A DNA stretch of 5,480 nt from NCBI GenBank assembly GCA_021129785.1, contig JAJOKQ010000128.1:1-5480 (forward strand), in the 5' to 3' direction. Below the pieces are notes generated by a model that was given only the letters and a program-made list of their open reading frames with translations, searched no databases and was not told the DNA's origin. The DNA comes from Clostridiales bacterium (GTDB lineage Bacteria; Bacillota; Clostridia; Peptostreptococcales; NVVX01). Positions 5,475 through 5,480 of the stretch are shown piece by piece. The translations under genes were made by a program, and so were the position numbers. The first letter of the stretch is position 1. Each line of letters opens with the position of its first letter.

Positions 5475-5480
5475 AAAAAA

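Noticed and set aside
4226..5476. Plus-strand open frames of 111, 175 and 65 codons
   Set aside because: They are opposite the permease and binding-protein genes, whose conserved motifs fix the real strand. Their hydrophobic look reflects the complementary codons.
1..5480. CRISPR array, insertion sequence, tRNA or rRNA genes, phage attachment sites
   Set aside because: No regularly spaced repeats, transposase motifs, terminal inverted repeats, cloverleaf pattern or rRNA-like stretches were seen on either strand.

Overview
The window looks like a low-GC, strictly anaerobic Gram-positive chromosome (Clostridia-like). The reasons are the AT-rich base composition, strong AGGGAGG/AAAGGGG-type ribosome binding sites, a lipoprotein-anchored binding protein with no sign of an outer-membrane receptor, oxygen-sensitive radical-SAM chemistry, and traces of a tungsten aldehyde oxidoreductase locus. 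Every gene I can support is on the minus strand, so transcription runs from high to low coordinates. The species cannot be read from the window.

Positions 5474 to 763 hold one tight five-gene operon: lipoprotein substrate-binding protein (4446-5474), FecCD-type permease (3403-4434), ABC ATPase with a TTG start overlapping the permease stop (2591-3406), ChuW/HutW/HmuW-type radical SAM enzyme (1286-2569) and a flavodoxin of the BilS/HmuF kind (763-1269). Gaps between genes are 11, -4, 21 and 16 bases. A clean hairpin terminator (731-754) follows the last gene. Together they read as an anaerobic heme acquisition and breakdown unit: the ABC transporter imports heme, the radical SAM methyltransferase opens the ring without oxygen and frees iron, and the flavodoxin supplies electrons or handles heme or the linear tetrapyrrole product. 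Heme as the transported ligand is inferred from the neighbours, not from the transporter sequence.

Positions 762 to 1 look empty at first but hold three short or broken genes. At 386-659 is a DUF1294 small membrane protein gene, complete in length and with its own ribosome binding site, but broken by a single-base frameshift at a run of five T. At 218-325 is an intact 35-codon ORF whose first part reads as the N-terminus of aldehyde:ferredoxin oxidoreductase (AOR) and whose last 12 residues read as the AOR C-terminus. This would be an AOR gene that has lost about 600 internal codons in frame. It is followed by a stem-loop, then by an extended -10 promoter and the start of a MoaD/ThiS-family sulfur carrier gene (1-69, running off the window), a usual AOR neighbour.

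The main points to follow up are the miniature AOR ORF, the frameshifted DUF1294 gene, and the gene-level coupling of heme import with anaerobic heme ring opening.
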